Below are positions 1-12,061 of a stretch of 64,000 bases of DNA, piece by piece. Below the pieces are notes generated by a model. That model did no database searches. It worked only from the letters and a program-made list of their open reading frames with translations, and had not been told where the DNA came from. Position 1 is the first letter of the stretch; the number at the start of each line of letters is the position of its first letter. The translations under genes were made by a program, and so were the position numbers. The stretch is from Saxidomus purpurata (lineage: Eukaryota; Mollusca; Bivalvia; Venerida; Veneridae). The stretch spans positions 11,014,283 through 11,078,282 of the forward strand of contig JAFMSR010000017.1 in the NCBI GenBank assembly GCA_022818135.1. Reading direction: 5' to 3'.

Positions 1-189
1 GTTATAATGTAGCATTCAACTGTATCAATGTGTAAAGTAAACAAGAAATACATTATAAAACTTGAGTCAGACACACCAATGTATTACCTGAATTTAAAGT
101 TTTGACCAAAATATCATGAATACAAATGTATACAACTTATCCTATTTTATAGCTAGATTTATAAACATGATAAATATATAGACCAAACC

Positions 190-860
190 ATTTCCAATCA
201 GTAACTCTTACATGTTTTAGCCTTGGATCCTCGAAATGTATAGGGAGGTTGGTCCTGACCAGTAAATGAACCCTATTTATTTGGAGGACAGCTTGTAAAG
301 GTCAAGGTAACAGAGATTTGACAAATAAAACAATTTCCATCAGTTACTTAGGTCAATTGGGTCCCCGTGAGCTTCAAACTTGATATTGGAGTTGGCAATG
401 GCCATTACATGGAACTGACCCCTATTGCTTTTAAGGGTCAAATTCAAAGTTACACTGATCTTGAACAGTTAAACAGTTTACAGTCACCATTTTACTTTGT
501 AAAGCTTTAATTGGCCTTGGATCCTAACCTTTCCTTGGAAGCTCAAGTTGATAGTGTCTTTGAACAGTAAACAGTTACCCTGAATAGTGAAATGGTTTCC
601 ATACAATAACTCAAGAATGCACAGGCTTAGGATACTCAAACTTGGTAAGGAGTTTGATAATTACCATTAGATGCTCAGCCTAGGATCTTCAAACTTTAAA
701 GAAAGATTGGTCCTTTCCTGTAGTTGAGGTCAGTACTCAGTAGGTCAAGGTTTTGTTAAAATATAGAAATTGTTTCCAAAACCTAGGTAAGGTTTTGGCC
801 TAGAACTCTCAAATTTTGTAGGGAAGTTGGTTAAGAACATAAAAATTGTAAACACAACTG
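190..860 (+). repeat. Tandem-monomer repeat in DCAF13 intron 2
   Basis: Four to five diverged units of about 130-150 bp with the succession TTTCCAATCAGTAACTC, TTGGATCCTCGAAATG, GGGAGGTTGGTCCTGACC and GGTCAAGGT. Intronic on the DCAF13 strand model; no exon was recognised within 1-1752. Confidence 0.65.
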
Positions 861-1752
861 CCAGTGCCTTACAGTTATCGTATCACTCTTGACGTGTGTT
901 GTCATGGCGATCTGACATACAGGGCTGGTGTCTCTAAGGCTCAGAACTTATGGGTTACAGTTGATCGTGCTATAGTCTGATGTTTTCTGCCTTTTCCTTA
1001 TACAAACAACATTTAGAACAACTAGGGATTGGCAACGAGTACCCGGTTAGCACATTCCTCAATCAAACGTCTGAGTACTTAGTTAGCAAAACATTAATCG
1101 AGTACTTGAAAACACGTACATGCAATAATACAAGTTGACAGTTTGACATTGCAGATATTGCAATGACTCTATGCTGCTTATGATCTGAACAAAAAAAGTC
1201 ATCATAGATGATATTGGGTTGTAGTTTTCACAGTTTGTTTAAAATAAAGTGTATGATAGCATATTACACTGTATCGCCTTTGCTTTTGTTCCAGAAATTG
1301 TCTATGCGGGACTTGTAATTTGAAGTCTTAATAACCTAATAAGCTAATTATGCCGCTAGTTAAACACGTGTGTGGAGAAAAGATTATTAGTACGACTCAG
1401 CAGAAAAAAATGCAACTAATTTTTCCTAAATCGTATATATAGAATCAAGTTGTCTTTCAAAGTCTTCATCAAAATATCTCGGTAATCTGTCAACTTGTCT
1501 GTTAAATAACAAGTCAAATTTGAAATACATTTTGTATGCCTCTGCCGAAATTGTCTGCTTGAAAGTATTTCAAATGGTTCAAAACATAGTCATGGATAGT
1601 CCATTGATTTATTTTATGTTGATCATGTGAATGATTGTTTTCTGAGCACTCTAGTACACGATCGCAAGAAGGACCAAGTACTGGAATAACAAATTTGGTG
1701 CTCGTTGCAATCCCTATTCCCTAATAACAACTGTATAAAAATACATTTATAC

Positions 1753-1952
1753 CTCTCCATCACAAGCTCCTGACAGCAGCAAAGATAAACTTGTTGGATG
1801 TTTGGTAAGGCAGTGAACACTATCCCGGTGGCCATCAAGGGAACCAATGAATGGTTTGGCAAACACACGTTCTAATTTTGTTGCATTCAGTGCTCGCACA
1901 TATTCTCTTGGGGCTTCAAACGGATGAAGGCTTGGGTCATAGTTTCTTGGTA
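1753..1952 (-). CDS. DCAF13: DCAF13 coding exon 2 (start of the WD40 propeller)
   Basis: A 200-bp minus-strand exon bounded by a TTTTAG acceptor (exon starts 1952) and a GAG|GTATAA donor (exon ends 1753). It encodes VPRNYDPSLHPFEAPREY, then RALNATKLERVFAKPFIGSL and DGHRDSVHCLTKHP, ending GACDGE. This is the hallmark pre-propeller segment of DCAF13/Sof1 followed by the first WD40 repeat (GH dipeptide in LDGHRDSV). Phase is 1 at the 5' side and 0 at the 3' side, so exons 1 and 2 give 90 continuous residues of a protein usually about 445 residues long. Remaining exons would lie at lower coordinates. None was recognised in 1-1752, so they are presumably beyond the window edge. The gene looks intact in the part visible. 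Confidence 0.93.
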
Positions 1953-2176
1953 CTAAAATGATAAACATATAAAAAAATATAAATTTCTGAACATATACAT
2001 GTACATGGCCTGTAAACACTGGCTCCACCTTGCTCTGGAGATTAAAGTTGAAAAAACAGTGGTGCATTGGTTTTACAGTGTCTGTAACACTGTGTTACTA
2101 ACACACATAAGGTTTTGACTGGGGAAAAAGGACAATATGGTTCCATTTAGTGACTATTGTACCTTTGCAGTATCAA

Positions 2177-2260
2177 GGTCAGTTTTCAGAATATAATACC
2201 CCGGTACATATTTCTTTAAAGTTCTCATGTAAAGAAATATGTATATTCTGAAAATCTACC
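2177..2260. repeat. Short inverted repeat
   Basis: TTTTCAGAATATA...ACATATTTCTTTA is followed by its complement TAAAGAAATATGTATATTCTG, giving an imperfect hairpin with stems of about 30 bases. Intronic. Confidence 0.5.
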
Positions 2261-4092
2261 TGGATAGTCAAAAAGTATAATTATCACTGAATGGAACAAC
2301 ATCAAAATTGTCCATTTTTTTAATGAAAGAATTGACTTTATTACACTACAGATACTATAAAATCAACTCAATCTCTTACTTTGTTTCACATTTTTTGTCT
2401 TGTTCCGGTCCTTAGCACAAAAGCAGAGCATTTTTTCCAAGTTTGGATAAGCTGGATGGTGCCCTAGGCCCTCAATCTGGGGAAAATTTAAGTGAAAATT
2501 AGCTGAACGGGACACTAAAATCCTGGTGTGAAGTCACAGTTTTGGGAAATCTACATGATTTTAAAGATTTTTTTTTTTTTTTGGAAGACGCCCTCTACCA
2601 GCCTCTGATATAAAGGGTAACCATGCCCTGAAAAGTATCACGTTGATCACTGTCTCTTTTTTCAACATGTCCAAAACGAGCTGGAGCCAATTTTTATAAC
2701 ATTTATCTGGGCATTGCTGGGGTTGCTATATTACATGCCGTGATAAACAGTTACAACAACAATAACAACATATCTATGATAGCCATCACTAACCCGAAAT
2801 GAGTTTTATTGGACTCTGGATTAGGGGGGTAGCTAGCCTGGTCACCAGGCCCTGAAATATCCCTTTTACTAATTAATATTTCACTGTTTTGTTCTAGAGC
2901 CAGTCTACTATCCAGCGCCTGGTAAAAGGCGATTCAAAACACCTCAGAAAACTGAGGTGTCTTCAATCAATGCCAAATCTTGACCGTTCTCTCCCAGCAG
3001 GTGATATAATTTTATTGCCTGGTGTTTATAATATATAGCCAATAAAATCTTTTGTGGTAACTAGTGGTCAGTTGTTATTAGAACCTTGCAACTTGAAGAC
3101 AGGATTTACATCATGAAAATCTTGAATGGAAATTGTTTTATTTTGTTCACAGACTGGCAGTGGTAAAAGTTTACTTTTTGAAATAACTCCATGGTTCTTT
3201 TGAAACATTTGTTGCTTTATGCATAAAGTGTGCCAGTATTTTTTTATGAAGATGCACAGTAGAACACTTTTTACATGACTTAAAACTTGTGTTAACAATT
3301 ATGGGACTTTGCACAAAACATCCAGATTTCATTTTGAACTTACTTCTGTTACTTTGGATATAGCTATCTTGTAACAAGCTTGGCCTGCAGGATACTTAAA
3401 CTGTAGTAAAACATCCTGATTTACATAGTAAAATCTAAAGACAAATACATTTATCAAATGTATCAAAGTGTGTGCAAGAATTGTTTTGAGTATTGACAAT
3501 AAGATGGCGTGTATTGCTGTACTGGGCAATAACCTGGTGAATTGGGGAAGTGGCCCAATTTTTATACAGATCATGCAGACTCCAAAATAATATCATCAAT
3601 TAAAGTTTTTTTTACAATAATAAAATAATAAATCGATTAAGTTGGAACATTGTCCTATAAAGTAATCTTATAGTATGTAGAATAGTACCAACTGACAAAA
3701 TTTATGATATTCAATACAAAATATGAAGCATGTAGAAGGCAAAAAAGGTTTTATATGGCAAGACAATTTACTATTTAATCAATAAAAAAAGAAATCTCTA
3801 GATGATTTCATAAAGATATCTCCTAAAATATGGGAGATATCTCTTAATATAAATATAAAACTGCCCCAGTGTACAAAGCAAAATCATATAAAATAGAAAA
3901 TAGTGCATGAAATATAGTATATTGAAAAAAACATAAATTTTATCAGACTAGTAACTAGTCTAGGTGGTAGCTAAATCTTAGATAAATCACTCAAAAGATT
4001 TATCAGAACTAGTCTCGCTATTTCCACTTAGAAGGCAAACTGATTTTACAGGCTGATATTTTAGAGTTGTTTGCCTTCTATGTCTCACTTCA
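2261..4092. other. DCAF13 intron 1, left part: no gene seen
   Basis: AT-rich intronic sequence with a T13 run near 2568, a small palindrome AGATATCTCC..GGGAGATATCT (about 3815-3843) and an AGAAGGCAAAC/GTTTGCCTTCT inverted pair (4031-4079). Short ORFs here show no family resemblance. Confidence 0.5.
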
Positions 4093-4565
4093 ATGTACAA
4101 ATACATGCGGATTTGGAGCACCGCAAGGCCTGTTAGAGCTTGCCGGTGCTCGCATGACTATCGCAGGGCAGTCGCATGGTCAAGGTACGATGTTCTTAAG
4201 ATACTACGAGCGCCGGGTGGGGAACTTGTGATGTCCACACGACGCCCGCAGGGTGTTATGTTCACCGTACGTGTTTCGTACGACATCCTTGACGATTCTA
4301 GCTACAAATGAGAAATTGTCAGATATCGCCAAACTGGTTCATTCTTGTCATACGGACACATACAAGCGCCGTACGAACACACGTGCATCCTATGAGGTTC
4401 GTCCGAGCTCCTTCCAAGCTCCACTTGACTTGTCTGCGGTGTCCGTACCAATATTCTACAATTGCACCCTCTAAAATATTGTATGGGGCCCGTAGGCATC
4501 TGACCAGAAGCTACGACTGTACGGAGACCGTACAGATTTTAAGTTGGTGGAATCGTACAATTTTA
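4093..4565. other. CG-rich island with repeated GTACG motifs in DCAF13 intron 1
   Basis: A sharp block of higher GC and CpG content in an AT-rich intron, with at least eight GTAC-G or CGTAC words and a short hairpin near its start (AGCACCGCAAG...CTTGCCGGTGCT, about 4119-4151). The short ORFs on both strands are a by-product of low stop density. Probably an interspersed repeat fragment; identity not recognised. Confidence 0.4.
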
Positions 4566-4935
4566 TAAATTGTGCGGACATTGTACCGATATGTGACCAA
4601 GGCATTAACTAACATAATGTATAATCCTGTTCTATTAGTACAAAGATGTAATGAGATTTGAAGTACGTACATGCACTTCCTGCATTCATTGTGACGGAAT
4701 TTCCCTACGCTTATTTATCATGTGTACATGTCCGCCGATATTTCAATTTTAGTTTTTTTGTTAATTTAATGTACAATAACAATGAAATAAGACATTCACG
4801 TGCAGCTTATCAACCTTCTCCACAAAGTGATCTACACATTCTTAGATATTGTAAATATCTTACAAAATCACATCGCAAACATTTTGTTTTGAGTTTATTT
4901 TGAAAGTTTCTTGTTTTATTAATTTTATTTAAACT

Positions 4936-5956
4936 ACAGTCGTCAAAATTGCATGAAAGCTAAAAACAGAAATAGCCACTTTATGTAGGTGTAATGTTTG
5001 AGCTGTCTTGGATCTCCAGGCGTACCGGTAGGTTTTATAATGCATACATGTAGGTATCTCACATTATAGTTCTGTTGTTTAGACTGGCAATTTTGTTGTG
5101 CATGTATATTGTAAAAGTATTACAACATTTTTACTTCCAGTATATGACAAAAACATTTTGTTAAAAGTTAGTTGTGTGAAAGCCAGTCAATGTATGCATT
5201 AGAAGCTGGCTACTTTTTGTCCTTTTTCTTTTTCTAAGACAGATAAAACTATATTTCTACTACTCCTTTTTAGCTGGAACATAAAGTATAGATTTTATAA
5301 TCTCATAAACAAAGGACAAAGGTTTTAATAGCTTATAAGCGTAGTTTCTAATTTAGTTATTAGTCCCTAACCAGTTTTCAGAAGGGATAAGTTAAATGTT
5401 GAAAAGTCTGAGGAAAACATAAACTTCCTAGTGACACGGCTAAAACCGACATTGGTTTTCTGTTTTTCTTGCAATTCTCTGGTAACTAAATCAAAATGTT
5501 ACCCATTTCATTGCTTTGTTTCACTTTGCATTTTCATTGTATTATGTCATGTGTAATGATGTGTTGGTATATGCCACACATAAACAAAATAAGAAATATG
5601 AAATTATTTATGGTGTTTGATATCCAATTCTTTTATTGAATCTTTGTTGGGATGATGTGTATTCATCGTTTTTGTAGTGTAAATCATACTTATTACATTA
5701 ACATGTTGTGACATAACATGAAAACAAAATAATCATATTTTATTTTAAAAGGTTTTCTTGCAAAAACATATTACATTACATATCAGAAATTGTAAATAAC
5801 TTACAAATCACATTAAAACTTCAAAATTTTGTTAAGACCATCTAGACCACAGGCGTCATAATTGCATGAAACCTGTCCTGGATCTCCAGGTGGCGTATGT
5901 TTTATAATACATACATGTTGATATCTCACATTATAGTTTTGATGTTTATAGACTGA
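4936..5956 (+). repeat. Direct duplication of about 150 bp, copies at 4936-5088 and 5849-5956
   Basis: Both copies read in the same order: CGTCAaAATTGCATGAAA (second copy TCATAATTGCATGAAA), TGGATCTCCAGG, TTTTATAATxCATACATG and ATCTCACATTATAGTT. They lie about 0.9 kb apart with different sequence between. Either a local duplication or two hits of one element. Confidence 0.7.
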
Positions 5957-6214
5957 ATGTATACATTTCTTGTAAATAATTTACAAAATTTACAAATTAC
6001 ATTTCAAACATTTTGTTTTAAGTAAATTACATGAATCTACCTTACAAAGTATGCGTATGTCGGAGGATGCTGAGAATATATATATTTAAATTAAACTGGA
6101 AAATTAGGAAACATTAAAATTGGCATCTTAAGGCTATTTGTATACATGCTTAGGCCTCCGGCCTTCCTACAATAATGACCCTCATCCATCACTAAAGCTT
6201 GGATGAGGGGACAT

Positions 6215-6460
6215 TTTACACAACTAGTCAACATAGAGGCTTTCTGTTATAAATGGCATCCACCCCTTAATTGTACAACAACAACTCTACATAGATTATT
6301 GAATGGTTTATGGTACTGCAGTATATTTTAAACCGCTAATTTTATCAATAATGACTCAGAATGCTTAGCTGAAACTTTTAGGTTAAGTTATAATACTTCC
6401 ATAGATTCTATTATGATGTTTTGAGGTTATTTGGCATTAATTATATGGTATGTCCCTATA
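6215..6460 (+). repeat. Partial copy of the 14195 element
   Basis: Shares TTAATTGTACAACAACAACT, ACATAGATTATTGAATGG and AAGTTATAATACTTCCATAG with the copy at 14195; the left end is missing. Confidence 0.7.
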
Positions 6461-6633
6461 TTTTGCATAAGCAAGTACGTCTGTAAATATCATTATCATG
6501 TGTGTACTTAATGTGAAAATATAATAAAATATTTAGTATCAATGACACGTTTTTGTTCTATATAACACAAACATGATTGTTCATATTTGAAAAACCATTA
6601 ATTTTAACATTATTCATGGGTATTGATATTTGA

Positions 6634-7402
6634 AACAAGAGTGCCATGATGGCCCTATATTGCTCACCTGACTACCATTTGCTATAATAAAAGGGTCATG
6701 ATTCTAACATAATTCATAGAGGTCCACTACACAATGCTAAGTAACATTTTAAATATCTATTATCTGCCTTTCGGCCTTGTAGTTTTGTTTCTAAGTTTTC
6801 CCTATATAAGCCTATGTAAAATCAAGTGCTTTCCCCGAAGGGTTAATTTGGACCAGGGGGTTATGATTTGAACAATCTTGGTAAAGGTCTACTAGACAAT
6901 GCTACATGCTAAATATCTCAGCTCTAGACCTTGTGGTTTCAGAGAAGATTTTTAAAGTTTTTCCTATATGAGCCTATGTAAAATCAAGTGACCCCCGGGC
7001 GGGGTCAATTTTGGCCCAGGGCTCATAATTTGAACAATCTTGATAGAGGTTCACAAGACAATGCCACATGCTAAATATCTTAGCTCTACGCCTTGTGGTT
7101 TCAGAGAAGATTTATAAAGTTTTTCCTATATAAGCTAATGTAAAACCAAGTAACCCCCGGGCAGGGTCAATTTTGATCCGGGGCTCATAATTTGAACAAT
7201 CTTGGTCCACTAGACAATGCCACATGCTAAATATCTTAGCTCTAGGCTTTGTGGTTTCAGAGAAGAAGATTTTTAAAGTTTTTTTGATATAAGCCTATGC
7301 AAAACAAAGTGACCACCCGCGCAGGGTCAATTTTGACAACGTATGACTGATGGAAAGCGATCTTAATAGCTCACTCTGGCACTTTGAGCCAGGTGAGCTA
7401 AA
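6634..7402 (+). repeat. Interspersed repeat with about 160-bp tandem monomers
   Basis: Starts AACAAGAGTGCCATGATGGC with TTGCTCACCTGA and ends TTTGAGCCAGGTGAGCTAAA, so the two ends are imperfect inverted repeats around GCTCACCTG. Between them are four monomers of about 160 bp, each with GAACAATCTTG, ACATGCTAAATATCT, CCTTGTGGTTTCAGAGAAGA and GGGTCAATTTTG. The same family occurs in reverse orientation at 37880-38251 plus 41392-41720. Confidence 0.8.
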
Positions 7403-7906
7403 AAAAGGTTGAAAATGGCACAGTTAAGGCACAATCAGAAATGTGACTTTTCTTATCAGAACATGTTATGTGTAGACTTCCTCAGCAGATCAGTTGGGCA
7501 CTTTCATACACTTGTTAAATTCAGTATTTAAATGTATTTATGATTGATGTTAGCTACACAATAAGATTAAGTTTAATTATGATGCTAACACAATTCCAAG
7601 TCCAATTTACCTTAGTATATCTATACACCCGCATCAATCAGTGAAATATCAAAACTTTATAAAAATTTCGTAATTTCCGTAAGTTAAAGTAATATTACTG
7701 TTCAAAATGACCATCAAAATTTTAAATTAAACATTAATAAGTGATTTATACTCCTAGAATAATAAACATTGCCATAGTTATAACCCAAAAATAACTATCT
7801 GTATTTACAGTTTCATTCACATTGAATATAGAGGAAATCTGTTAAAATCTTTTTACTATCCTAGTCAAAAATAAAAAATCCACTCTTTTGGTTATGTTTA
7901 TTTTAA

Positions 7907-9213
7907 GGCTGTGGCTAGGTAGCCGTGACCGGAGTAACAACATTTTTTACCCCATTATATTTTGAGCATTTGCTTTTTTTCCAGAAAGCAATTGCTTTTT
8001 TTAGAAAATCATTTGCGTATCGAGACAAACTTGTTTACAAAATGAAGCCGGAAATACTAAATCTCTGCCAACACTGGTTTACAACTTGATTAAAAAGCGA
8101 AACATACGAAAAGGATTATCCCTGCCGATTCGATTTTCGCTATTTAGTGGAAAGTCATATATCGCTGGAACAGTCTATAGTCCAAATAATTGTACACAAC
8201 GGGTGAATATCTTTATAATTTTTGCTAGGCGCTATCAAGCCTCTGATAACTATAAAATGTCCGTATGTAAAATGGGTCTGCGTTTGAAGTCTTATTATTG
8301 AGACTAGTACAGTCTATAAATACGATTTCAGTTTCTTTACTTTCGATACGCAGCGATTTTAAAAGCAAATGCGTAAATTTATTTTCCTTTGCTTTTCTGT
8401 ATGCTTGGGTTGCTATTTCAATTGCTTTTTTGCCGATTTTGTTTGCGTATTTACGCAAATACGCAGCTTATCTGTAGCACTGGTAAAGAATTTTTTATCT
8501 GAACCTTAAAATGTTGTTTTATCTTTTCCCGATAAACCGTAACTGGTCAATGTTTATTTTCCACTTGTCATTTGTCACTCGGGATACGTGTGAAAAATAT
8601 TGCCTGTCATAAAAGATGACAAAATTAACTCTTATCAATTAAGTCAAAGCTATGTGACACATGTTCTTTAATTTATGAATGTGAAAAAATATTTTTCTCT
8701 AACATTAAAAATATTCTGAATGTTGTTTATTCAAAACAGCTTGTTCTGTTCGGAAAAGAGTATTATCTGGCTGTTCTATAATTATATGAAGTAAGAATAT
8801 ATTGGAAAATACAGCCGTACCCTTTATTTTCTTTATTTTTTGATGATTTTTTTAAATGTTTGGTATCAAATGAAAGCTGAAATTATTAACTTTATGAATA
8901 TATGTAAAAGAAATTATAAGTAAAACCGTGATAGAATCTTAAATTCAATATTTCGGCATTATTTAACTGCTTAAAGAAGGCAGTGACAAGGTAGCGGTAC
9001 ATTACACATACTACTTCGATCCTTATCTAATATTAATAAACAAGTTAAGTATTACAAATAATGTACCTTAATGAATGATTATTCAATAACGATTCTATAT
9101 AGAGCCTCATATGAAATATATGTACGGCTACCTAGCCTTTTGGTCTAGGTAGCCGGATCCGGCTACCTAGACCGAAGGACTAGGTAGCCGGTCACAGCTA
9201 CCTAGCCACTGCC
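7907..9213. mobile_element. Non-autonomous Mutator-like DNA transposon (1307 bp)
   Basis: Terminal inverted repeats of about 26 bp, GGCTGTGGCTAGGTAGCCGT at the left and its near-complement at the right end, flanked by an exact 9-bp direct repeat TTATTTTAA (7898-7906 and 9214-9222). A 9-bp duplication is typical of Mutator-like elements. The right end carries extra inverted copies of CTAGGTAGCCGG (9140-9200), giving a compound hairpin terminus. No transposase ORF is inside, so it must have been moved in trans. It lies in DCAF13 intron 1. Confidence 0.8.
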
Positions 9214-9934
9214 TTATTTTAATTTGTATTTGTCAGTAACAAAAGTAACTTGGATGTAAAACTTATTTCTTATAGTATGTCTTAAAGCATCCAATGTGTT
9301 TTAAGCACCAATGTGACCATTTGAAGGGTAATACAAAAAAATGTATAACTTTAACAATCGGGACTCTTCAGCGATAAGTCAGTCTTTCTAACCGGGTACC
9401 TGCCAATATATAACCTCAAGATAGCCTTTAGAATTCATTCGGCTCATCAGTTTGACCTGTTTATTGGACCTGATATTTTAAAGTTGTCAAACCTCAAAAT
9501 TTGACTACCTCAAAGAGTGAGAGGGGCAAGTACAATTACACCTCAATACACTCAACATATATTGCTTGGCGTTTTCCTGGACAAAAATGACACATTTTCT
9601 AGATCAAAACAACACATAAAAATATGGCTTGAAATGGGGGTGTTCGGAAATATGCTGCAGGCAGTATACAGGTATATACAACAAGCTTGCAAGCTTCTAA
9701 AACTCAAAAAGAAGAAAGGTCTGCGTCATAATTTCGAGGGCGAATGTAAAGAAAATGAATCACTTATACAATACCTAGTATGTTTTTATAAACAGCACAC
9801 TTTAATTTGTATATCCACAGGTTTAATCTTACTATGTAAATACGCTGTAGTTTTTTTCTTACGGTGTGTAAGAATAAGCCTGTGTGAGCATATCCGAATG
9901 TCAGTACACTATTGCAGTGCTCAATTTATCTTAC

Positions 9935-10004
9935 CTTTATGAATATCTTTCTTTGTTTCCCGCAAATAATTGTCAGGGTTTCTACACAATACTTTCACTT
10001 TCAT
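9935..10004 (-). CDS. DCAF13: DCAF13 coding exon 1 (first 23 codons plus one base)
   Basis: Read on the minus strand, an ATG at 10004 opens MKVKVLCRNPDNYLRETKK followed by DIHK, the well-conserved N-terminus of DCAF13 (WDSOF1, yeast Sof1). The exon ends at 9935 with G|GTAAG, a strong donor that leaves one base of a Val codon. That base joins exactly to the TA opening the exon at 1952, restoring the expected HKVPRNYDP junction. DCAF13 is a nucleolar WD-repeat protein of the small-subunit processome needed for 18S rRNA maturation, and also a substrate receptor of CUL4-DDB1 ubiquitin ligases. The exon is too short to stand out as an ORF; the match rests on remembered family sequence plus perfect splice phase. 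The promoter should lie to the right of 10004; no TATA box was recognised. Confidence 0.9.
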
Positions 10005-11182
10005 AATTTTGTATAATTTACACTAGGATATAGTACAATATTTCAAATAAATCGCACGTGAAAATCCATGCTGACAAATATGGTATCGTCTAATTTTCTT
10101 ACATGATGTGTTATCGTTGTGGGTCTTGTTTAGCGCCTATTTTAATTTCTGGATGGTGATGTTCTCCCTCCTACACCATACAGAGTCTACATGTTATACT
10201 TATTCGTTTTGCTACGGCATCATCCAAGCTAGAAAATACCTGTTACAAACATGAAGTCCTAAAAGTTATGCCTTCTTAAGGTTATCGCTACCATACAGCA
10301 ATAATGTGCTAAACATACACTGTAAATCAGGGTTTTATGCAACACGTACATTAAATCAATTACAAAATAGTTACTTTTGCTCAAAGGAATAACCAAAGCC
10401 TGTTTGTTTATGTGCCTGGTTGCTGACACGCGTCTGTTCAAGATGACACGATAACTATTCATTGAAACTGACTCCATAATGCTCTTTTCCAAACATTAAT
10501 TGTACTACACGGGATGGAGGAGAGTTCATTTTTGTGAAGTGGTTAGTGGTGCCCTGAAAATTAAGTATCCGATAATGTAATTTCAGCTATATTTGGTTCC
10601 ACGATCCACAATGTATTTGTAAATTGCGAAGACTGAAAACTTAAAAAAAATTATATCTTAGGTCGATTTGGTACTGGAGGTATATACATTATGAAGCAAT
10701 AACTTACACAGTCAGTATGTCGGCACTTTTGATCAATTCAGTAATTTAAAAGAAGAAAATTGAGAGAGTAAAGGGGGAAATGGTATGGCCGATAGTATGC
10801 TTGGTCAAAAAAGTGGTCCGGCCATGGCCGTAACGGCCTGACCGTCCGCGACGGCCTTGTTACTATGTACTTGGAAATGTCCAGTTGGCAAAAATTATTT
10901 AAAAAAAATGTTTCAATGAAGCATTATATATACATGATGTACAGCTGTAAAATAATATGATTACGAGTTAATTCCTATAATGCGCATGCCCATTACATAC
11001 ATGACCTCTTTGTTCTTCAGTCGGCGCATCAATCTCTTTATTTTTCCCTGTGGTCTAACACCCGTTTCTACAGTATTGAGCATAAGACCTATCCCGCTGT
11101 CGAAAAGGACGAGTGCTAGACTCCCGTCCCCGTTAACGGGGAGATATAACCCTTTTTCATTTATGCGCTTTAGAGGGTCATT

Positions 11183-11766
11183 GTGTCGCCCTTTCGGAGA
11201 AAAGGCGATACATAGGGATCGCTTTGTCTGTCCGTCCGTCCGTCCGTCCGTCCGTCACACAAACTTAACGTTGGCTATAACTTTGCCATTTCTTAAGATT
11301 TCTTCATCAAACTTTACAATTGTATTGCTTATGACATAAGGGTCGTGATGCCACCAAAGTTTGTAGGTCAAGGTCATATTTGACAGAGTTATGCCTCTTT
11401 ATATACTTAGATTTTTGCTATAACTTTGCCATTTCTTAAGATTTCTTTATCAAACTTTCAAATTATTTTGCTTATGTCAAAAGGGATGTGATGCCGCCAA
11501 ATTTTGTAGGTCAAGGTCTTATTTGACAGAGTTATGCCCCTTTTTGTACTTAGATTTTGTCACAAAAACTTAATGTTGGCTATAACTTTGCCATTTCTTA
11601 AGATTTCTTCATCAAACTTTCAAATTGTATTGCTTATGACATAAGGGCCATGATGCCGCCAAAGTTTGTTGGTCAAGGTCATGTTTGACAGAGTTATGCC
11701 CCTTTTTACACTTAGATTTTGTCACAAAATTGTTGGTTATTCTGACAAAGCATAAGAGGGCGACAC
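11183..11766 (+). repeat. Tandem-monomer repeat with (TCCG)n and inverted ends
   Basis: Bounded by GTGTCGCCCT and its complement AGGGCGACAC. A TCCG microsatellite (11230-11255) is followed by three monomers of about 140-165 bp, each with GGCTATAACTTTGCCATTTC, TTAAGATTTCTTCATCAAAC, GGTCAAGGTCATATTTGACA and GAGTTATGCC. Confidence 0.8.
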
Positions 11767-11990
11767 AAGTGTTCTACTGAACACCCATCTAGTTTTAAAC
11801 AACGGACCTGTCTTTCTATTCTTTAGTCAATCACAGCGTTAGTGCCGGGCTTAAACCGCTAGTGACGTCGTAAATAGTGACGTAAACAACACGGACGTTG
11901 TCCCGTGCATTGTTGAACGTCTTTCCAATGAGAGCGTTACATTCTTATTTTTATGGTTTTTTTATGTTAGAACAGCGCAAACGAACGTCG

Positions 11991-12061
11991 TTTCGTGATA
12001 TAGCACCTGCAGAAACTTGGTGCCTTTCCTCGGGACTTTGCAGCTGTTATAACACGAAAAA
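11991..12061. repeat. Hairpin repeat (TTTCGTG..CACGAAA), related copy at 21287-21331
   Basis: TTTCGTGATATAGCACCTGC pairs with GCAGCTGTTATAACACGAAA around a central loop. One arm with the same CTGCAGAA..CCCGAGGGGTTCAGCAGGTGCTATAACACGAAA layout recurs at about 21287-21331. Small dispersed element of unknown class. Confidence 0.5.

Noticed and set aside
4253..4568. Several overlapping ORFs on both strands
   Set aside because: Low stop density in the CG-rich island; no protein-like composition or family match.
9517..9942. 141-residue plus-strand ORF
   Set aside because: Overlaps DCAF13 exon 1 in antisense, with AT-rich composition and no recognisable domain.
10802..10856. GGCCATGGCC / GGCCGTAACGGCC palindromes considered as a bidirectional promoter of DCAF13
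   Set aside because: About 800 bases from the start codon and no transcript evidence; the palindromes look like a repeat fragment.
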